NCBI GenBank assembly: GCA_001464455.1
Contig: LNEI01000011.1
Span: 1 to 64,000 of the forward strand
Source: Acidobacteria bacterium Ga0077534
GTDB lineage: Bacteria; Acidobacteriota; Blastocatellia; Pyrinomonadales; Pyrinomonadaceae
Length of the DNA stretch: 64,000 nt
Direction: 5' to 3'
Position 1 is the stretch's first letter. Each line of letters opens with the position of its first letter. This document shows positions 25,764 through 34,699 of this stretch, piece by piece. The notes under the pieces are model-generated. The model made no database searches. It saw nothing but the letters and a program-made list of their open reading frames with translations, and was not told where the DNA came from. The position numbers were made by a program, and so were the translations under genes.

Positions 25764-27044
25764 CTATTGGATGTTAATGGCTCCGACCAGCGAACTCATG
25801 GCCGAATCGCGGGTGGTTGCAAAAATACTGTACACGCCGGCAGGCGTATCATCATGCACCATTACAACAACACTTACGACCGAAATACCCGTACCAAAAT
25901 CTTGTTCGAGCAATGAATTTGGCCGAACGGTCAGGTAAGGCGAATTGAATTCGACAGCGATGTTTGCGGGATCTAGGTTTTTGCCGCCAAGCAAGATCGT
26001 CTGCTCACGGCCTTTACTAAGAGATATGGCTGAGTCCGAAAGCCGTCCGTTGACGCCGACGTAACTAAGGCCGAGCTCGGTGCGTACGGGAGCGATCTTT
26101 TGATTGATGAGCTTAGTTTCAGCAGATGTAAGTGAGTAAGTTCCTACCGTGCCGATCGAGGTCGGAAATTCATCCTGCCTCTGCCAAAACACGGAATAGG
26201 CACCTGCGGGAAGTCCTCCGAGGCGAAATGATCCGTCGGCCGCCGTTTCAACGAAGCCCGACACGCTTCCGGTAATGCTGTCTTCGGCCCAGATAGTGAT
26301 TCCTTTGGCCGTTTTTCCCGGTAAATTAACGAGCTTTCCGGCGAGTGCCGCACAGCATTCGTCGCTATCGTCAAGGGAACCGTAGAGTTCCCGGATCGAT
26401 GCAGTATCCGAAGCCGAAAGCCCCCGACCGCCTATGTCAGGTGTTCCGAAGGTACCGACCTTCGGCAACGACCCGGCCATTGTGGATCCGAGTACAGCGG
26501 AGTGCCGTAAGCCGAGAAGATGGCCGATCTCATGCGTCAGCGTGGCTTCGAGATCGAAAGTTCCAAACGTTCCATCAGATGAAAACTGCTGAAATGGGTT
26601 AAGAACGATATCGGCCTCGGTAATGAAATTTCGTTTGTTGTAAAAAACCCGAGTTTTCGCCGATTCGGCATGCGGATCACGCGAGAAAAGCAAAACGTTT
26701 TCCGGCGTCTGAGCGATCGTAATTATGCTAACGCCATCGCCGGCGACTCCTGACGGGCTGACGCTTCCCAGGTCGGTAATATCGATCTCTAACCGAATGT
26801 CGGCTGCCCGCTCCCAAGCTGCTGCGGCACGTTTTACCGCGCCGAGCACGTCGCTGTCGGTCTTAATATTCGGACCGGCCTGGATCAGCGATGTGGAAAT
26901 GGAGAGTTTTACGGTGTTTTCGCGCCAACGCAAACCTTGCGGTTCAGCCTTGCCCTGGGCCGGTATGATGGAGCTTGCAGACGCAAAAGTAGCCGCCGAT
27001 GCTGCCATCAGAACGCTCGCTACAATTTTGCGTATTATTCGCAT
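25764..27044 (-). CDS. Secreted matrixin-type zinc metalloprotease
   Basis: 426 aa with signal peptide (about 1-24). The catalytic domain spans roughly 35-225, with zinc motif HEIGHLLGLRH and a following Met-turn candidate (GSTMAG), as in M10 matrixins. Upstream, NFITEADIVLNP matches the family strand before the active-site helix. Downstream lies a carboxypeptidase-regulatory-like beta domain (ITGSVSGFVETAADGSFRLG, PAGAYSVFW), then an immunoglobulin-like C-terminal part (GGKNLDPANIAVEF, DDTPAGVYSIFATT). Last gene of a three-gene leftward operon with a small membrane protein and a polysaccharide export protein. Confidence 0.9.
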   Translation of the reverse strand: MRIIRKIVASVLMAASAATFASASSIIPAQGKAEPQGLRWRENTVKLSISTSLIQAGPNIKTDSDVLGAVKRAAAAWERAADIRLEIDITDLGSVSPSGVAGDGVSIITIAQTPENVLLFSRDPHAESAKTRVFYNKRNFITEADIVLNPFQQFSSDGTFGTFDLEATLTHEIGHLLGLRHSAVLGSTMAGSLPKVGTFGTPDIGGRGLSASDTASIRELYGSLDDSDECCAALAGKLVNLPGKTAKGITIWAEDSITGSVSGFVETAADGSFRLGGLPAGAYSVFWQRQDEFPTSIGTVGTYSLTSAETKLINQKIAPVRTELGLSYVGVNGRLSDSAISLSKGREQTILLGGKNLDPANIAVEFNSPYLTVRPNSLLEQDFGTGISVVSVVVMVHDDTPAGVYSIFATTRDSAMSSLVGAINIQ

Positions 27045-27053
27045 CGCCCCTAA

Positions 27054-27263
27054 CTATGTTTCATTTCTGGCATTATCATCGGTACGCCCTACGCTCTCGA
27101 GATCGGCAAAACCAACGACCAGAAGGAGAACAACGATCGAAAGTGTTGCCAAAACATAGAGGATCGAGATCTGCTCATAAGCGATCAGGCCGCCCACCAG
27201 AACCGCGACCCCGATCAACCATAACAATGCGGTCGTTCGACGACCAAGCTTTTTATTTGCCAT
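27054..27263 (-). CDS. Small two-span membrane protein
   Basis: 69 aa. Two hydrophobic segments (TALLWLIGVAVLVGGLIAY and ISILYVLATLSIVVLLLVVG) lie between a basic N terminus and a short acidic tail. AAGGAA lies about 14 nt before the ATG. It is 9 bp before the matrixin gene and 35 bp after the export gene, so it belongs to that operon. Function unknown. Confidence 0.75.
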   Translation of the reverse strand: MANKKLGRRTTALLWLIGVAVLVGGLIAYEQISILYVLATLSIVVLLLVVGFADLESVGRTDDNARNET

Positions 27264-27298
27264 TCTAAGTGTAGATTCCTTGACGAATGATGAATCGC

Positions 27299-28291
27299 CT
27301 ATTCGACTATTCTAAGCGGCGGCGATGTCCTGGCAGCATCTGCAGCCTGTTCATTAGCCATAACGGGCGGATACTTACGTTTTACCCCGCCCTTAGACGC
27401 TACTTCGATTATATCAAAAGGTTCCAAATTTTCATCATTTGTTTCACCCCTTTTGATCTTTTCCAGATCAGCCTCGATCGACTTTACCTCGATGCCGGAT
27501 CGGCGAAAGATAAATATCTTCGAACTATCCGCGTCTTTTGAGAGGCCACCCGCCGAAGATATCATTCGGCTGAGCGTCATTTTCTCTCTCGAATAGATCG
27601 GTCTCGGGTTGGCAACCGCCCCAATAATATAGACGGGCAATGCCTTAGCAATGGTTACAAGATCGCCGCTTAAAATTACCGGATCTGAACCCGGTTTCCC
27701 ACTGAGCAGATCAGTGATTTTGATGTTCGTCATTTGCGAGGCGTTGTCTTTAGGGCCTGTTTCCGGGCTATTTGCGGCTGCAGAAATGATCCGGGCCTTG
27801 CAGCTCGAATCTTTCGGTCGAAAGATCAATACTTCCCCGCTCGCCCCGTCGATCAGGCCACCCGCCATTACTATTAGCTCGCGGAGTCTGACTGCCCGGC
27901 GAATTTGAAAGCGAGTTGGAGTGCGAACCGCCCCTTCCAGTCTGGCTACGGCGCGGTTGGAGCGATCGAGGATCTTTACTACGACTTTAGGTTCGCGAAG
28001 GAACTTGCCCAGATGCCGGGAAATATCTGCAGCGATCTCGGCTTCGGACCTGCAAAGTGCGTAGATCGGTTCAGTGTAGCCTTCTGAAATGTCAAGATTG
28101 CCGTCCGGGTTCACGCCACCTCGCCAGTCATACTCAAATCCGCCTAAAACATCGACATCGACCAGATCGCCAAAATGAACCCGCTCTTCTTCGCTTAGAT
28201 CAGACGGCCGATCCGCCGCCTGAGCAAACCCACCCGGCGCACCCGCGAAAAGCGAAAAGAAAGCAAAAACAATGGCGGCGTAAAACTGCAC
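27299..28291 (-). CDS. Polysaccharide export protein (Wza-like, Poly_export/SLBB)
   Basis: 330 aa from a GTG start; signal peptide to about residue 24. The Poly_export domain has the usual start (VHFGDLVDVDVLGGFEYDWR, GGVNPDGNLDI) and the AEIAADISRHLGKFLREPKV helix. Two SLBB-like repeats follow (VARLEGAVRTPTRFQIRRAV; VYIIGAVANPRPIYS...LSRMISSAGGL). Family members form the outer-membrane channel for capsule or exopolysaccharide. There is no lipobox Cys at the cleavage site, and no Wzc kinase is adjacent. It heads the operon with the small membrane protein and matrixin. Confidence 0.88.
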   Translation of the reverse strand: MQFYAAIVFAFFSLFAGAPGGFAQAADRPSDLSEEERVHFGDLVDVDVLGGFEYDWRGGVNPDGNLDISEGYTEPIYALCRSEAEIAADISRHLGKFLREPKVVVKILDRSNRAVARLEGAVRTPTRFQIRRAVRLRELIVMAGGLIDGASGEVLIFRPKDSSCKARIISAAANSPETGPKDNASQMTNIKITDLLSGKPGSDPVILSGDLVTIAKALPVYIIGAVANPRPIYSREKMTLSRMISSAGGLSKDADSSKIFIFRRSGIEVKSIEADLEKIKRGETNDENLEPFDIIEVASKGGVKRKYPPVMANEQAADAARTSPPLRIVE

Positions 28292-28326
28292 GTTGAGGAT
28301 AGAATTCAGAAAAGATTAGAGGGTAG

Positions 28327-28530
28327 TCAATCTCGTGAGGTTGCCGGGCGTTTTCCCTTACGGCTAGGGCGCGACTCAACCGTAAACGGGACGGCGAAAC
28401 CCTTGAACTCCCAATTACACCCGTCGCACAGCAGGTTATATCGAAAAAATATCTTCGAGAATATCGACGTCGGGCGATATCCACGCCTGACCCGGCGGCT
28501 GTTACATTTTGGACATCGCTGCGATATCAT
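28327..28530 (-). CDS. Small zinc-ribbon protein
   Basis: 67 aa. CPKC near the N terminus (SQRCPKCNSRRVRRGYRP) and CDGC (YNLLCDGCNWEFKGF) form a four-Cys zinc ribbon. The C terminus is basic. The arginine-rich linker resembles small proteins often seen beside membrane genes in related genomes; function unknown. 35 bp after the preceding membrane-protein gene in the same direction. Confidence 0.75.
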   Translation of the reverse strand: MISQRCPKCNSRRVRRGYRPTSIFSKIFFRYNLLCDGCNWEFKGFAVPFTVESRPSRKGKRPATSRD

Positions 28531-28565
28531 GATCGCCCAATTGTATCAGCCGCTGTCGCCTTTAC

Positions 28566-29510
28566 TCAACCGGCGTTCTCACCTGCGGCCGATTCGAGTT
28601 GTTGGATCTGTGCATAAATGTGTTCCGCCGCCTGCTCGCGATAGTCAGTCACCTCATTGTCGCGAGCAAGATAGAACAGGGCATCTTTATAGAGGCTAAG
28701 CGCTTTTTTGGTGTCTCCCTTAAAGGCGGCGCGCTCCGCTCGTTCCACCCAGTCAGCGACCTTTATGGAAACTATTAGTTCAGTAAGTAGAGCCCTCGAC
28801 TCGATAAGGCTTTTCTCCTGCGGATAACTGTTTAGAGCTGTATCAACAACGCTCACTGCTTTGGCTGCCGCTTCGACACGGTCCGAAACAGCCGCTCGTT
28901 CATGAGCCTCGGCCCCGAGTGATCGAGCCTCGATCTCAGCCCATCTAAGCATGTGGAAACGGTGATAATCCGCCGCCGCTGAACGCCCGCGAAGCAGCGG
29001 TGCAAGCCGCGGCGAATTTGGGTTTACCGTCTTGAGCTCATTCTCGTTCAAGGCCAAATACTCGGCGCACATCTCGAAGACCTCGCGATGCGCAGCTGAA
29101 AACTTATTGAGCAAATTGGCAGCTTCCGCCTTTTGTGCGATCTGTTTCAGGATCGCCGAATTTACTTCTATCGAGAGTTTTCTCGCCGCCTTAGGATCGC
29201 TTATCTTCGCTCGTATATTAGCGGTGTGAACCTTGGTTTCGAGCGTTCTCTGATCCCGTATAAATCGGGCCCGGGCTCGGCGAAAGACCGCTTCACGAAG
29301 AACTACCGCTACGCAAAGTACAACGCAGGCGGCAATACCTGCTGTCACCCACGGAGTTTCCTCACCAGTATCGTGCAAAATTCCCCAAACGATGAAGAAA
29401 AACGCAGCCGCAATGGCCACTGACAGCACGTAATAGTTTGAAGCCGGCAGCCAAAACGGCCTGCCTCGATTGTTCATCTGTTTGCTTAGTATTTGCGGCA
29501 TTCTTGCCAA
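28566..29510 (-). CDS. Membrane protein with long helical cytoplasmic domain, unknown function
   Basis: 314 aa. Two spans (YYVLSVAIAAAFFFIVWGIL; WVTAGIAACVVLCVAVVLRE) are followed by about 220 residues of amphipathic helix. The last third (about 215-300) reads like tandem TPR-type helices: ADWVERAERAAFKGDTKKAL, SLYKDALFYLARD. The role may be scaffolding at the membrane. Leftward with the zinc-ribbon gene. Confidence 0.72.
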   Translation of the reverse strand: MARMPQILSKQMNNRGRPFWLPASNYYVLSVAIAAAFFFIVWGILHDTGEETPWVTAGIAACVVLCVAVVLREAVFRRARARFIRDQRTLETKVHTANIRAKISDPKAARKLSIEVNSAILKQIAQKAEAANLLNKFSAAHREVFEMCAEYLALNENELKTVNPNSPRLAPLLRGRSAAADYHRFHMLRWAEIEARSLGAEAHERAAVSDRVEAAAKAVSVVDTALNSYPQEKSLIESRALLTELIVSIKVADWVERAERAAFKGDTKKALSLYKDALFYLARDNEVTDYREQAAEHIYAQIQQLESAAGENAG

Positions 29511-29590
29511 CTTTGATAGTGAACTTTACTGATTCGACATGTCAATCATTGGTTGCTGAAAATCTGTGCTAGTCTGCTACAATACCCGAT

Positions 29591-29761
29591 GTGAGCCGGA
29601 AGAAGAGGGATAAAGAAAAGGCGGAACGCCCGGTATTTGATTCGATCAGAAAACCTACTGCTCCGCCCTCTCGAAAGATCGATTCGGACGCAAAAGCGGA
29701 AAAGCACCTGCCCTCGCTTCGAAAGATCAAACACAAGAAACCACCTGACACGGACGATTAG
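29591..29761 (+). CDS. Small basic protein (56 aa)
   Basis: A GTG start gives MSRKKRDKEKAERPVFDSIR, then PPSRKI and a Lys-rich end to TDD. The high K/R and P content suggests a disordered or nucleic-acid-associated peptide. A TGCTACAAT -10-like box ends seven nt before the GTG and there is no ribosome site, which supports a leaderless mRNA starting here. The next small gene begins five bp after its stop. Confidence 0.6.
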   Translation: MSRKKRDKEKAERPVFDSIRKPTAPPSRKIDSDAKAEKHLPSLRKIKHKKPPDTDD

Positions 29762-29766
29762 TTGCT

Positions 29767-29973
29767 ATGCAAAACCACGTCTGGGCGAGGCCCGAGATGC
29801 TCGTAACCTTCCGAGCGGAGATCATGCAAAGTGTTACTCGTGAAGATCGTACTTTTCGGATCGAAAAGGTTCTGCCAAATGGCCGCGTAAAGCTGCACGG
29901 AATTGAGGGTGAATTCCGCGAAACGGCGTTTGAGGCACTAAACTTCCTGCGTGAAAAAAGCCGCCGGTCTTAA
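29767..29973 (+). CDS. Small protein of unknown function (68 aa)
   Basis: 68 aa, mixed charge, with a predicted beta-rich core: EMLVTFRAEIMQSVTREDRT, FRIEKVLPNGRVKLHGIEG. The strand-turn pattern with V-x-L/F alternation resembles an OB- or SH3-like barrel, but no family can be named. It follows the 56-aa gene by five bp and its stop overlaps the convergent MBL gene by four bp. The two small genes look like one transcript. Confidence 0.6.
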   Translation: MQNHVWARPEMLVTFRAEIMQSVTREDRTFRIEKVLPNGRVKLHGIEGEFRETAFEALNFLREKSRRS

Positions 29974-30746
29974 AACTCGTAGACTCTGCCAACTTCGAGA
30001 GGCTCAACGTGATCAATGTTGAGACCCTCTAATTGCGAGAGGATCTTTTCACGATACATCGGTTTCAGATTTATTACGTAGATCGGAAGATCCCGACGAT
30101 CGAGCTTTTCCACCTCAGTCTTCAATCTGGCGGGTGTCAGGTGATCGGAAACCCTTGCAAGATCCACAAGTTCGTCAGGAAATGCACACTCGACGAAAAC
30201 TGCCTTCAGATCAGAACACTCGTTACAGGCTTTCCAAAAATCTACTGTTTCCGCGGTGTCCCCAGTGACAGCTATCGACACAGAGCCATCCGATAGCAAG
30301 AATCCATTCGCAGAAACGGGGTGGTTTACACCAATACTCTTTACCTTTAGATGCTTCACATTCAAGGTGCTTCCCCTCGAGAACTCGTGGTATTCGACCA
30401 CCTTGCCGTATTCGTTCGAAAGTTCGGAGAATCGCGGATAGATCGACCAGTTAAAAATGTCATTCTCGAGAATTCTAACCATTTCAGCCGTCGCATGAAT
30501 TCTCACGGGCTCTTTTAGCACGGCGAAAAGATCGTCTATGAAAAGGGGGAGACCCGCAATGTGATCCAAATGTGTGTGGGTCAACAGGATGTCGCGGATG
30601 CCATTTCGCTGAGCTTCAGTACAGGACATTGCGAGGCAACCTGCGTCGACGGCTACACAATCATCGATCACAATCGTCAACAAGTGCTGCCTGGCTGAAG
30701 CACGGCCATTTTCGTCGATCGAACTTGGAAGCAGTTGTACCTTCAT
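29970..30746 (-). CDS. MBL-fold hydrolase, class II cyclic-nucleotide phosphodiesterase-like
   Basis: 258 aa. The metallo-beta-lactamase motif THTHLDHIAGLPLFIDDLF is present. A second His lies in SIGVNHPVSANGF, an Asp in VTGDTAETVDFW, and a late His in RVSDHLTPARLK. The overall order (DDCVAVDAGCLA, then THTHLDH) is that of class II 3',5'-cAMP phosphodiesterases. Cyclic nucleotide as substrate is an inference. 37 bp downstream of the SDR gene in the same direction. Confidence 0.82.
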   Translation of the reverse strand: MKVQLLPSSIDENGRASARQHLLTIVIDDCVAVDAGCLAMSCTEAQRNGIRDILLTHTHLDHIAGLPLFIDDLFAVLKEPVRIHATAEMVRILENDIFNWSIYPRFSELSNEYGKVVEYHEFSRGSTLNVKHLKVKSIGVNHPVSANGFLLSDGSVSIAVTGDTAETVDFWKACNECSDLKAVFVECAFPDELVDLARVSDHLTPARLKTEVEKLDRRDLPIYVINLKPMYREKILSQLEGLNIDHVEPLEVGRVYEF

Positions 30747-30783
30747 CCCCTAATCTGCATACTCTAGCAACAGATGCGTCATA

Positions 30784-31545
30784 TCATCGAGCACATGTTT
30801 GAGCTCTACCGCCGTCGATTGCGTAAGTGGCTCCGGTTATCCACGAAGCTTTGTCAGAAGCCAGAAAATATATAAGTTCGGCGACCTCGCCCGGAGTTCC
30901 AACTCTACCGATCGGATGAGTTTCCTTCGAACGCTCAAGAAATGCGGCGTAAGCATCCTCATCCATCCCGCCGCGCTTGTGTATATTCGTCACAACTACT
31001 CCCGGATTTACAGCATTTACACGAACGCCCTTCGAAGCGACCTCCAAGGCCGCCGATCGAGTCATCTGGTCAAGGGCTGCTTTTGATACGCCATAAGCCA
31101 AGATATTCGGGAACGACCGAGTTCCCGCGACACTTGAAACATTGACAATATTACCCTTGCTTTCGATCAGGTGCGGCAAAAACTTTTGTATCAGGACAAA
31201 GACCGATCGCAGGTTGATATTAAACATCTTGTCCCACTCGTCGAGCGTGGTTGTTTCTATAGTTCCATTCCGGATTATCCCTGCTGAGTTAACAAGGACA
31301 TCGACCTGGCCATGATTGTGCATGGTCTCAGAAACAAGCCGCTCTATCTGAGAGATCTCCGTAATGTCAGCGAGATGCGGTTTGATCGAGCCCGACTTAG
31401 ACTTTACAGACTTACCGAGCGATGTCAGTTCTTTCTCATTACGGCCAACCGCAACGACGGTCGCCCCTTTGTTGGCAAAGAGAATAGCCGTCGCTTTTCC
31501 TATTCCGCTGCTAGCCCCCGTGACCACTACCACTTTACCTTGCAT
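30784..31545 (-). CDS. Short-chain dehydrogenase/reductase (FabG-like)
   Basis: 253 aa from the ATG giving MQGKVVVVTGASSGIGKATA; the frame is open 24 codons further but that tail is atypical. Cofactor motif TGASSGIG, structural NSAG in VLVNSAGIIRNG, catalytic Ser in NVSSVAGTRS and YxxxK in AYGVSKAALDQM are intact. The C-terminal ASWITGATYAIDGG is typical of classical SDRs. Substrate unknown; a role as 3-oxoacyl reductase is possible but not shown. Probably co-transcribed with the MBL hydrolase. Confidence 0.9.
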   Translation of the reverse strand: MQGKVVVVTGASSGIGKATAILFANKGATVVAVGRNEKELTSLGKSVKSKSGSIKPHLADITEISQIERLVSETMHNHGQVDVLVNSAGIIRNGTIETTTLDEWDKMFNINLRSVFVLIQKFLPHLIESKGNIVNVSSVAGTRSFPNILAYGVSKAALDQMTRSAALEVASKGVRVNAVNPGVVVTNIHKRGGMDEDAYAAFLERSKETHPIGRVGTPGEVAELIYFLASDKASWITGATYAIDGGRAQTCAR

Positions 31546-31619
31546 ATACTGTGTTGTCGTTAAATTTTTGTTAAGAATAGCAGTGACTTTTCGTCTAAAG
31601 CAACCCCGTGTCGGCATTC

Positions 31620-31650
31620 AAAAAAAGCGGCCGGATAAATCCGCCGCTTT
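31620..31650 (-). terminator. Rho-independent terminator
   Basis: On the minus strand AAAGCGG-CGGA pairs with TCCG-CCGCTTT with one bulge, followed by seven Ts. It lies 30 nt past the stop of the 71-aa gene. Confidence 0.85.
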
Positions 31651-31679
31651 AGCCTAAATAGATTTTATGATTACGGTGC

Positions 31680-31895
31680 CTAAGATTCGCTCGGTTGGCG
31701 ATTTGAGGCGAAGAGCAATTCAAGAGCAGCCTTTGTCTCGATCGTTTTTCTCTGCTTGATATCGGTAACCCACCCAGTCACATTTGAAACCATTTCGCGG
31801 GCCGCAGCCCTCGAACTGACTTTCTTCATTTTCTTGGGTTTGATCGTCGAAACCTCCGATCTCTTAACAACTTTTATCTTCGATTTATCGAACAT
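31680..31895 (-). CDS. Small basic protein of unknown function (71 aa)
   Basis: 71 aa with a Lys-rich first half (MFDKSKIKVVKRSEVSTIKP, KKMKKVSSRAA) and a helical second half (REMVSNVTGWVTDIKQRKTI). AAGGAGGGT lies five nt before the ATG, one of the best ribosome sites in the window, and a terminator follows, so this is a real monocistronic gene. No family recognised. The leader-like basic N terminus leaves open that it is a modified peptide or nucleic-acid-binding protein. Confidence 0.75.
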   Translation of the reverse strand: MFDKSKIKVVKRSEVSTIKPKKMKKVSSRAAAREMVSNVTGWVTDIKQRKTIETKAALELLFASNRQPSES

Positions 31896-31999
31896 TATTA
31901 CCCTCCTTGGTTAGGTATAGATCTCTGGTCATTTTGCATTCTGCAAAGATTTTGGAAAACGATTTGCGATTTGCAAACAATATGATTACGAAACATTCA

Positions 32000-32022
32000 T
32001 CGGGGTTGTTCCCGATTTTTTT
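32000..32022 (+). terminator. Terminator-like hairpin
   Basis: TCGGG-GTTGTT-CCCGA followed by seven Ts. No + strand gene ends nearby, so it may end an unrecognised short RNA or be an attenuator for the gene at 32115. Confidence 0.5.
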
Positions 32023-32114
32023 GTTAAGTTAAATTTAACAGTCACTTACAGGCGAATTGCGTTTCGAATCACGGACTGAGGGCGAGCGGTATGTAACTTG
32101 CCTTTAAGTATGGC

Positions 32115-32726
32115 ATGGCAATCGTCGATCTGCTAATCGTCTATCTGGCATGCGGCTCACCCTTCGCGGTATACGAAGCCACGACGCGAGAAATCGGCAC
32201 CCGCACTAGTCGCTCAGCCCGGGCGATGTTTGCACTCGCTTTTTGGCCTGTGTTGGCTTTTAACCTTATCAAAGGTCACACTTTACAGCTCTTTCATGGT
32301 CGGCAAAGCCCCAAAGATCTCAAGAATATAAGGCAATCTATAGAAGCAAGTCTCTTTCCGGACGGCGCGTCCGTCGGCATTTTTGAGTTTCGCGATGTTT
32401 TCCACCGCTTCGCCGGGTTGGATGAGGCTTCTCTCGAGAAACCTTCAACCGCCACTTTCGAAATTTTTAAGGTTGTTAACCACCCAAATGGAGCACTTGC
32501 CTCTCGCATACTCGGCCGGACCAACCTGAGAAAGATCGAAGCTCACAGGCTGCGTGCTCAACAAGATTTCGAGGATGTTCTTGAACGAAATATCCCATCT
32601 GATTTCGATGCTGACGTACGCGATGCTGTAGCTCGATTATCACCGACACTTCAAATCCCTGCAGCGCAAAAACCGTCTATCGCTCCGAGTTCACAGTCCC
32701 GGGATAAGCTCCAAGCCCACGTTTAA
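32115..32726 (+). CDS. Membrane-anchored protein of unknown function
   Basis: 203 aa. The first 55 residues have two hydrophobic stretches (IVDLLIVYLACGSPFAVYEA; ARAMFALAFWPVLAFNLI), the rest is soluble and mostly helical (NLRKIEAHRLRAQQDFEDVL), ending in a Ser/Gln-rich tail. 33 bp upstream of the sensor kinase gene in the same direction, so it may be an accessory of that signalling system; this is inference from position only. Confidence 0.65.
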   Translation: MAIVDLLIVYLACGSPFAVYEATTREIGTRTSRSARAMFALAFWPVLAFNLIKGHTLQLFHGRQSPKDLKNIRQSIEASLFPDGASVGIFEFRDVFHRFAGLDEASLEKPSTATFEIFKVVNHPNGALASRILGRTNLRKIEAHRLRAQQDFEDVLERNIPSDFDADVRDAVARLSPTLQIPAAQKPSIAPSSQSRDKLQAHV

Positions 32727-32759
32727 TGTTGCCGACACCTGACTTCGAGCTTAGAATCA

Positions 32760-34595
32760 ATGCGAATGCTGGTGATACTTCATCTCTTCGCTCTCTTCCT
32801 GCTCGTTGGGCTCGGGTTCTATGTTTTCGTTAACGACCCGCGAAAGCGGGCCAATCAAACGTTCGCGGCATTCATCGCGTTCCTCGCGATCTGGACCACT
32901 AAAGACCTCATTTTCTGGAATTTCTACCCAAGAAACTCGACCGCCGGTTGGTGGGCATCGGCAAGCTTCATTACCGCACTGCTCATGCAGTACGCAATGG
33001 TCGTATTTGCATGGGTCTTCCCGGAGGACGCGAGAACCCCTCGCCGCCGTGCCGCAGTACTTTTTGCCCCCGGCCTGATCTTCATTCCCGCGACACTTTT
33101 CGGACTTTTATGGCAGAAAGTAGGTTTCGATGAAGGGCGATTTGTTATCGAGCTCACGCCGCTCGCTTATGCTTTCGTCGGGTACGTCTACGTCGTGTTC
33201 TTTTTCGGCGCTATTGTTCTGTTTCAGAAATACCGCAGATACACAGGCACACAGCAAGGTCAACAGGTCGGGGCAATAATATGGGGACTCGCCATTACCG
33301 GTCTGCTAAAGACCCTCGCAAACATCGCACTTCCCTTTTTTGGCAACTACGATCTGCTCCCTTTGAGTGCGATCTTTGTGCTTCCGGGCGTGCTGATCTA
33401 CGCGTACGCCATTCTAAATTTCAAACTCTTCTCGCTGCAGACGGCCCTCAATCAGTTTCGGCTTTTCCCGATCACCTACAAGGTCGCGCTGACCATCGCA
33501 ACGGTCGCGATAGTCAGCTTTGTACTTTTTCAGATACCTATCGTCTGGTGGGCTTTTCGCAACGGCATGGACGAGGAGGCCTGGCGACGCTACCTCGTTT
33601 TTAGTGTGATCTCGGCCCTGGTCCCCAATTTGCTACTTTTGCTTCTCGTACTACGTACCGTCTCTCGCCCTTTGCAGAGGATCACGCTCGCGGCCGTCAA
33701 GGTCGCGAAGGGTGCATACGGAACCGAGGTCGATCTTCGAAAAAGTAATGACGAGATCGGGCTGCTGGCCAGTTCATTCAATGAGATGAGCCGAAAGATG
33801 GCTTCGGACATCGAAGAACTGCGTCGACTGAACAACCAGCTCATCCATGCAGAAAAGCTCGCTGCGATGGGTACGCTCGCTGCCGGAGTCGCCCACGAAG
33901 TAAACAATCCGCTTGCCTCGATCTCCTCGCTCGTCCAGATGATGCGTTCGCAGGAAGGGCATTCCCCTGAAACCCGCGAAAAGCTCAATATGATCTCCGA
34001 ACAGATCCAGCGAATAATTCAGGTCACTAAAGACATGACTAATTTTGCTCGATCGAGACCTGCAGCGAAAACTGACGTCGACGTCAACGCGGTGATAAAA
34101 ACCGCTCTCCGTCTCGCGAGCTTTGACAAGGCTTTTCAGGATCTGGACGTGGAAACAAAACTCGCAGAAGGGCTTCCAAGGGTTCACGCCGACGAGGACC
34201 AACTTCAACAGGTGTTTCTAAATCTTCTACTGAACGCAAAAGACGCCATGCAGGAAATGCAGAAGCCCGCACGAAGTAAGGGCTCCGTTGGCTCACGGGG
34301 CGATGAGGATTCCAGCATGCGCGTCGGGCTGGCCGAAAGATCGATCCTGATCTCCACCAGCCATACTGGCGATGCGGTGATCGTCCGCGTATCTGATACC
34401 GGCACAGGCATCGACGAAGCAGTGGTTGGCCAAATCTTTGACCCCTTTTACACCACGAAACCGGCCGGCAAGGGAACAGGTCTCGGCCTTGCTGTATGTT
34501 ACGGGATCGTTACAGCCCACGAAGGACGGATCGAGGTCACCGGCAACGCACCAAATGGCACGACCTTTACGGTTTCGCTGCCTGCCCGACACTAG
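32760..34595 (+). CDS. Sensor histidine kinase with multi-span N-terminal sensor
   Basis: 611 aa. Eight or so membrane spans fill residues 1-310 (7TM-type sensor region), followed by HAMP (about 320-370). The phospho-acceptor is His379 in GVAHEVNNPLASI. In the ATPase domain the N box is LLLNAKDAM, G1 DTGTGID, F box FDPFYTTKPAG and G2 GKGTGLGLAV. Oddity: between the N box and the next strand (about 500-525) lies an unconserved insert, KPARSKGSVGSRGDEDS, whose DNA is a copy of a palindromic repeat found at 22.6 kb. No response regulator is adjacent, so it is an orphan kinase. Confidence 0.92.
   Translation: MRMLVILHLFALFLLVGLGFYVFVNDPRKRANQTFAAFIAFLAIWTTKDLIFWNFYPRNSTAGWWASASFITALLMQYAMVVFAWVFPEDARTPRRRAAVLFAPGLIFIPATLFGLLWQKVGFDEGRFVIELTPLAYAFVGYVYVVFFFGAIVLFQKYRRYTGTQQGQQVGAIIWGLAITGLLKTLANIALPFFGNYDLLPLSAIFVLPGVLIYAYAILNFKLFSLQTALNQFRLFPITYKVALTIATVAIVSFVLFQIPIVWWAFRNGMDEEAWRRYLVFSVISALVPNLLLLLLVLRTVSRPLQRITLAAVKVAKGAYGTEVDLRKSNDEIGLLASSFNEMSRKMASDIEELRRLNNQLIHAEKLAAMGTLAAGVAHEVNNPLASISSLVQMMRSQEGHSPETREKLNMISEQIQRIIQVTKDMTNFARSRPAAKTDVDVNAVIKTALRLASFDKAFQDLDVETKLAEGLPRVHADEDQLQQVFLNLLLNAKDAMQEMQKPARSKGSVGSRGDEDSSMRVGLAERSILISTSHTGDAVIVRVSDTGTGIDEAVVGQIFDPFYTTKPAGKGTGLGLAVCYGIVTAHEGRIEVTGNAPNGTTFTVSLPARH
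34257..34286 (+). repeat. Second palindrome family copy, in frame in the sensor kinase
   Basis: Nearly identical for 30 bp to the copy at 22564-22593 (AGAAGCCCGCACGAAGTAAG core) but read in a different codon frame (QKPARSKGS). Confidence 0.85.
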
Positions 34596-34699
34596 ATCGA
34601 ACTCGAACGGTTTCGCCTTGCTCGAATTGACACCATCCTGAATCCGTAGCAACTTATCTATATCAGTTCTAACAAACTACATCAGAGAGGTTTATCTAG

